Source of the DNA: Gammaproteobacteria bacterium RIFCSPHIGHO2_12_FULL_45_12
GTDB taxonomy: Bacteria; Pseudomonadota; Gammaproteobacteria; DSM-16500
Reading direction: 5' to 3'
Assembly: GCA_001801665.1 (NCBI GenBank)
Contig: MGYH01000013.1
Location: 31,596 to 45,948 of the forward strand
Length of the DNA: 14,353 bases
The notes beneath the pieces were generated by a model. It worked only from the letters and a program-made list of their open reading frames with translations, was not told where the DNA came from and made no database searches. The position numbers and the translations under genes were made by a program. Shown here one piece after another: positions 14,337 through 14,353 of the stretch (within the stretch, counting starts at the first letter, position 1; the number at the start of each line of letters is the position of its first letter).

Positions 14337-14353
14337 GCCCGGCTCTAGCGATG

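Overview
The window reads as a gammaproteobacterial chromosome from the order Legionellales, most like Coxiellaceae; the species cannot be named from this sequence. The pointers are an IcmQ homologue (Dot/Icm type IVB secretion) with a small partner gene upstream, a perfect PmrA-type box (CTTAAG-N5-CTTAAG) before a gene of unknown function, and typical gammaproteobacterial versions of Hfq, PurA, RecG, AnmK and TyrS.

Layout, left to right. The 3'-truncated gpmI runs off the left edge on the minus strand. A divergent MlaA-family gene follows, then a two-gene unit of a small helical ORF abutting icmQ, in the position where Legionella and Coxiella keep the icmR/FIR partner. An AT-richer insert (about 3.3-5.0 kb) carries an Xre-ImmA/IrrE regulator-protease overlapping a PIN-domain gene. 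It has a clear promoter inside a perfect inverted repeat, with a G11 tract nearby. An unrecognised zinc-ribbon protein lies on the minus strand. Next are hfq, a 48-codon remnant of hflX, and purA, the compressed form of the common hfq-hflX-hflK-hflC-purA cluster. The purA stop codon lies inside a convergent tRNA-Leu(CAG) gene. The unknown 334-residue gene with the PmrA-type box comes next and is a candidate secreted effector. Last are recG, convergent anmK, and tyrS, with a strong rRNA/tRNA-like promoter at the right edge.

The most striking structure is a 144-145 bp non-coding mobile element present twice (11570-11714 and 12949-13092). It has 14-bp terminal inverted repeats, internal hairpins and 9-bp target duplications. 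One copy lies between recG and anmK. The other is inserted in the 5' end of tyrS and adds exactly 153 bp (51 codons) in frame, so TyrS appears to carry a transposon-derived N-terminal segment, comparable in principle to the Rickettsia palindromic elements.

Taken together: housekeeping genes (glycolysis, purine synthesis, recombination, cell-wall recycling, tRNA charging) are interspersed with parts of a host-interaction system (icmQ and partner, a PmrA-box gene), a toxin-antitoxin-like module, and signs of gene decay and small-element expansion.
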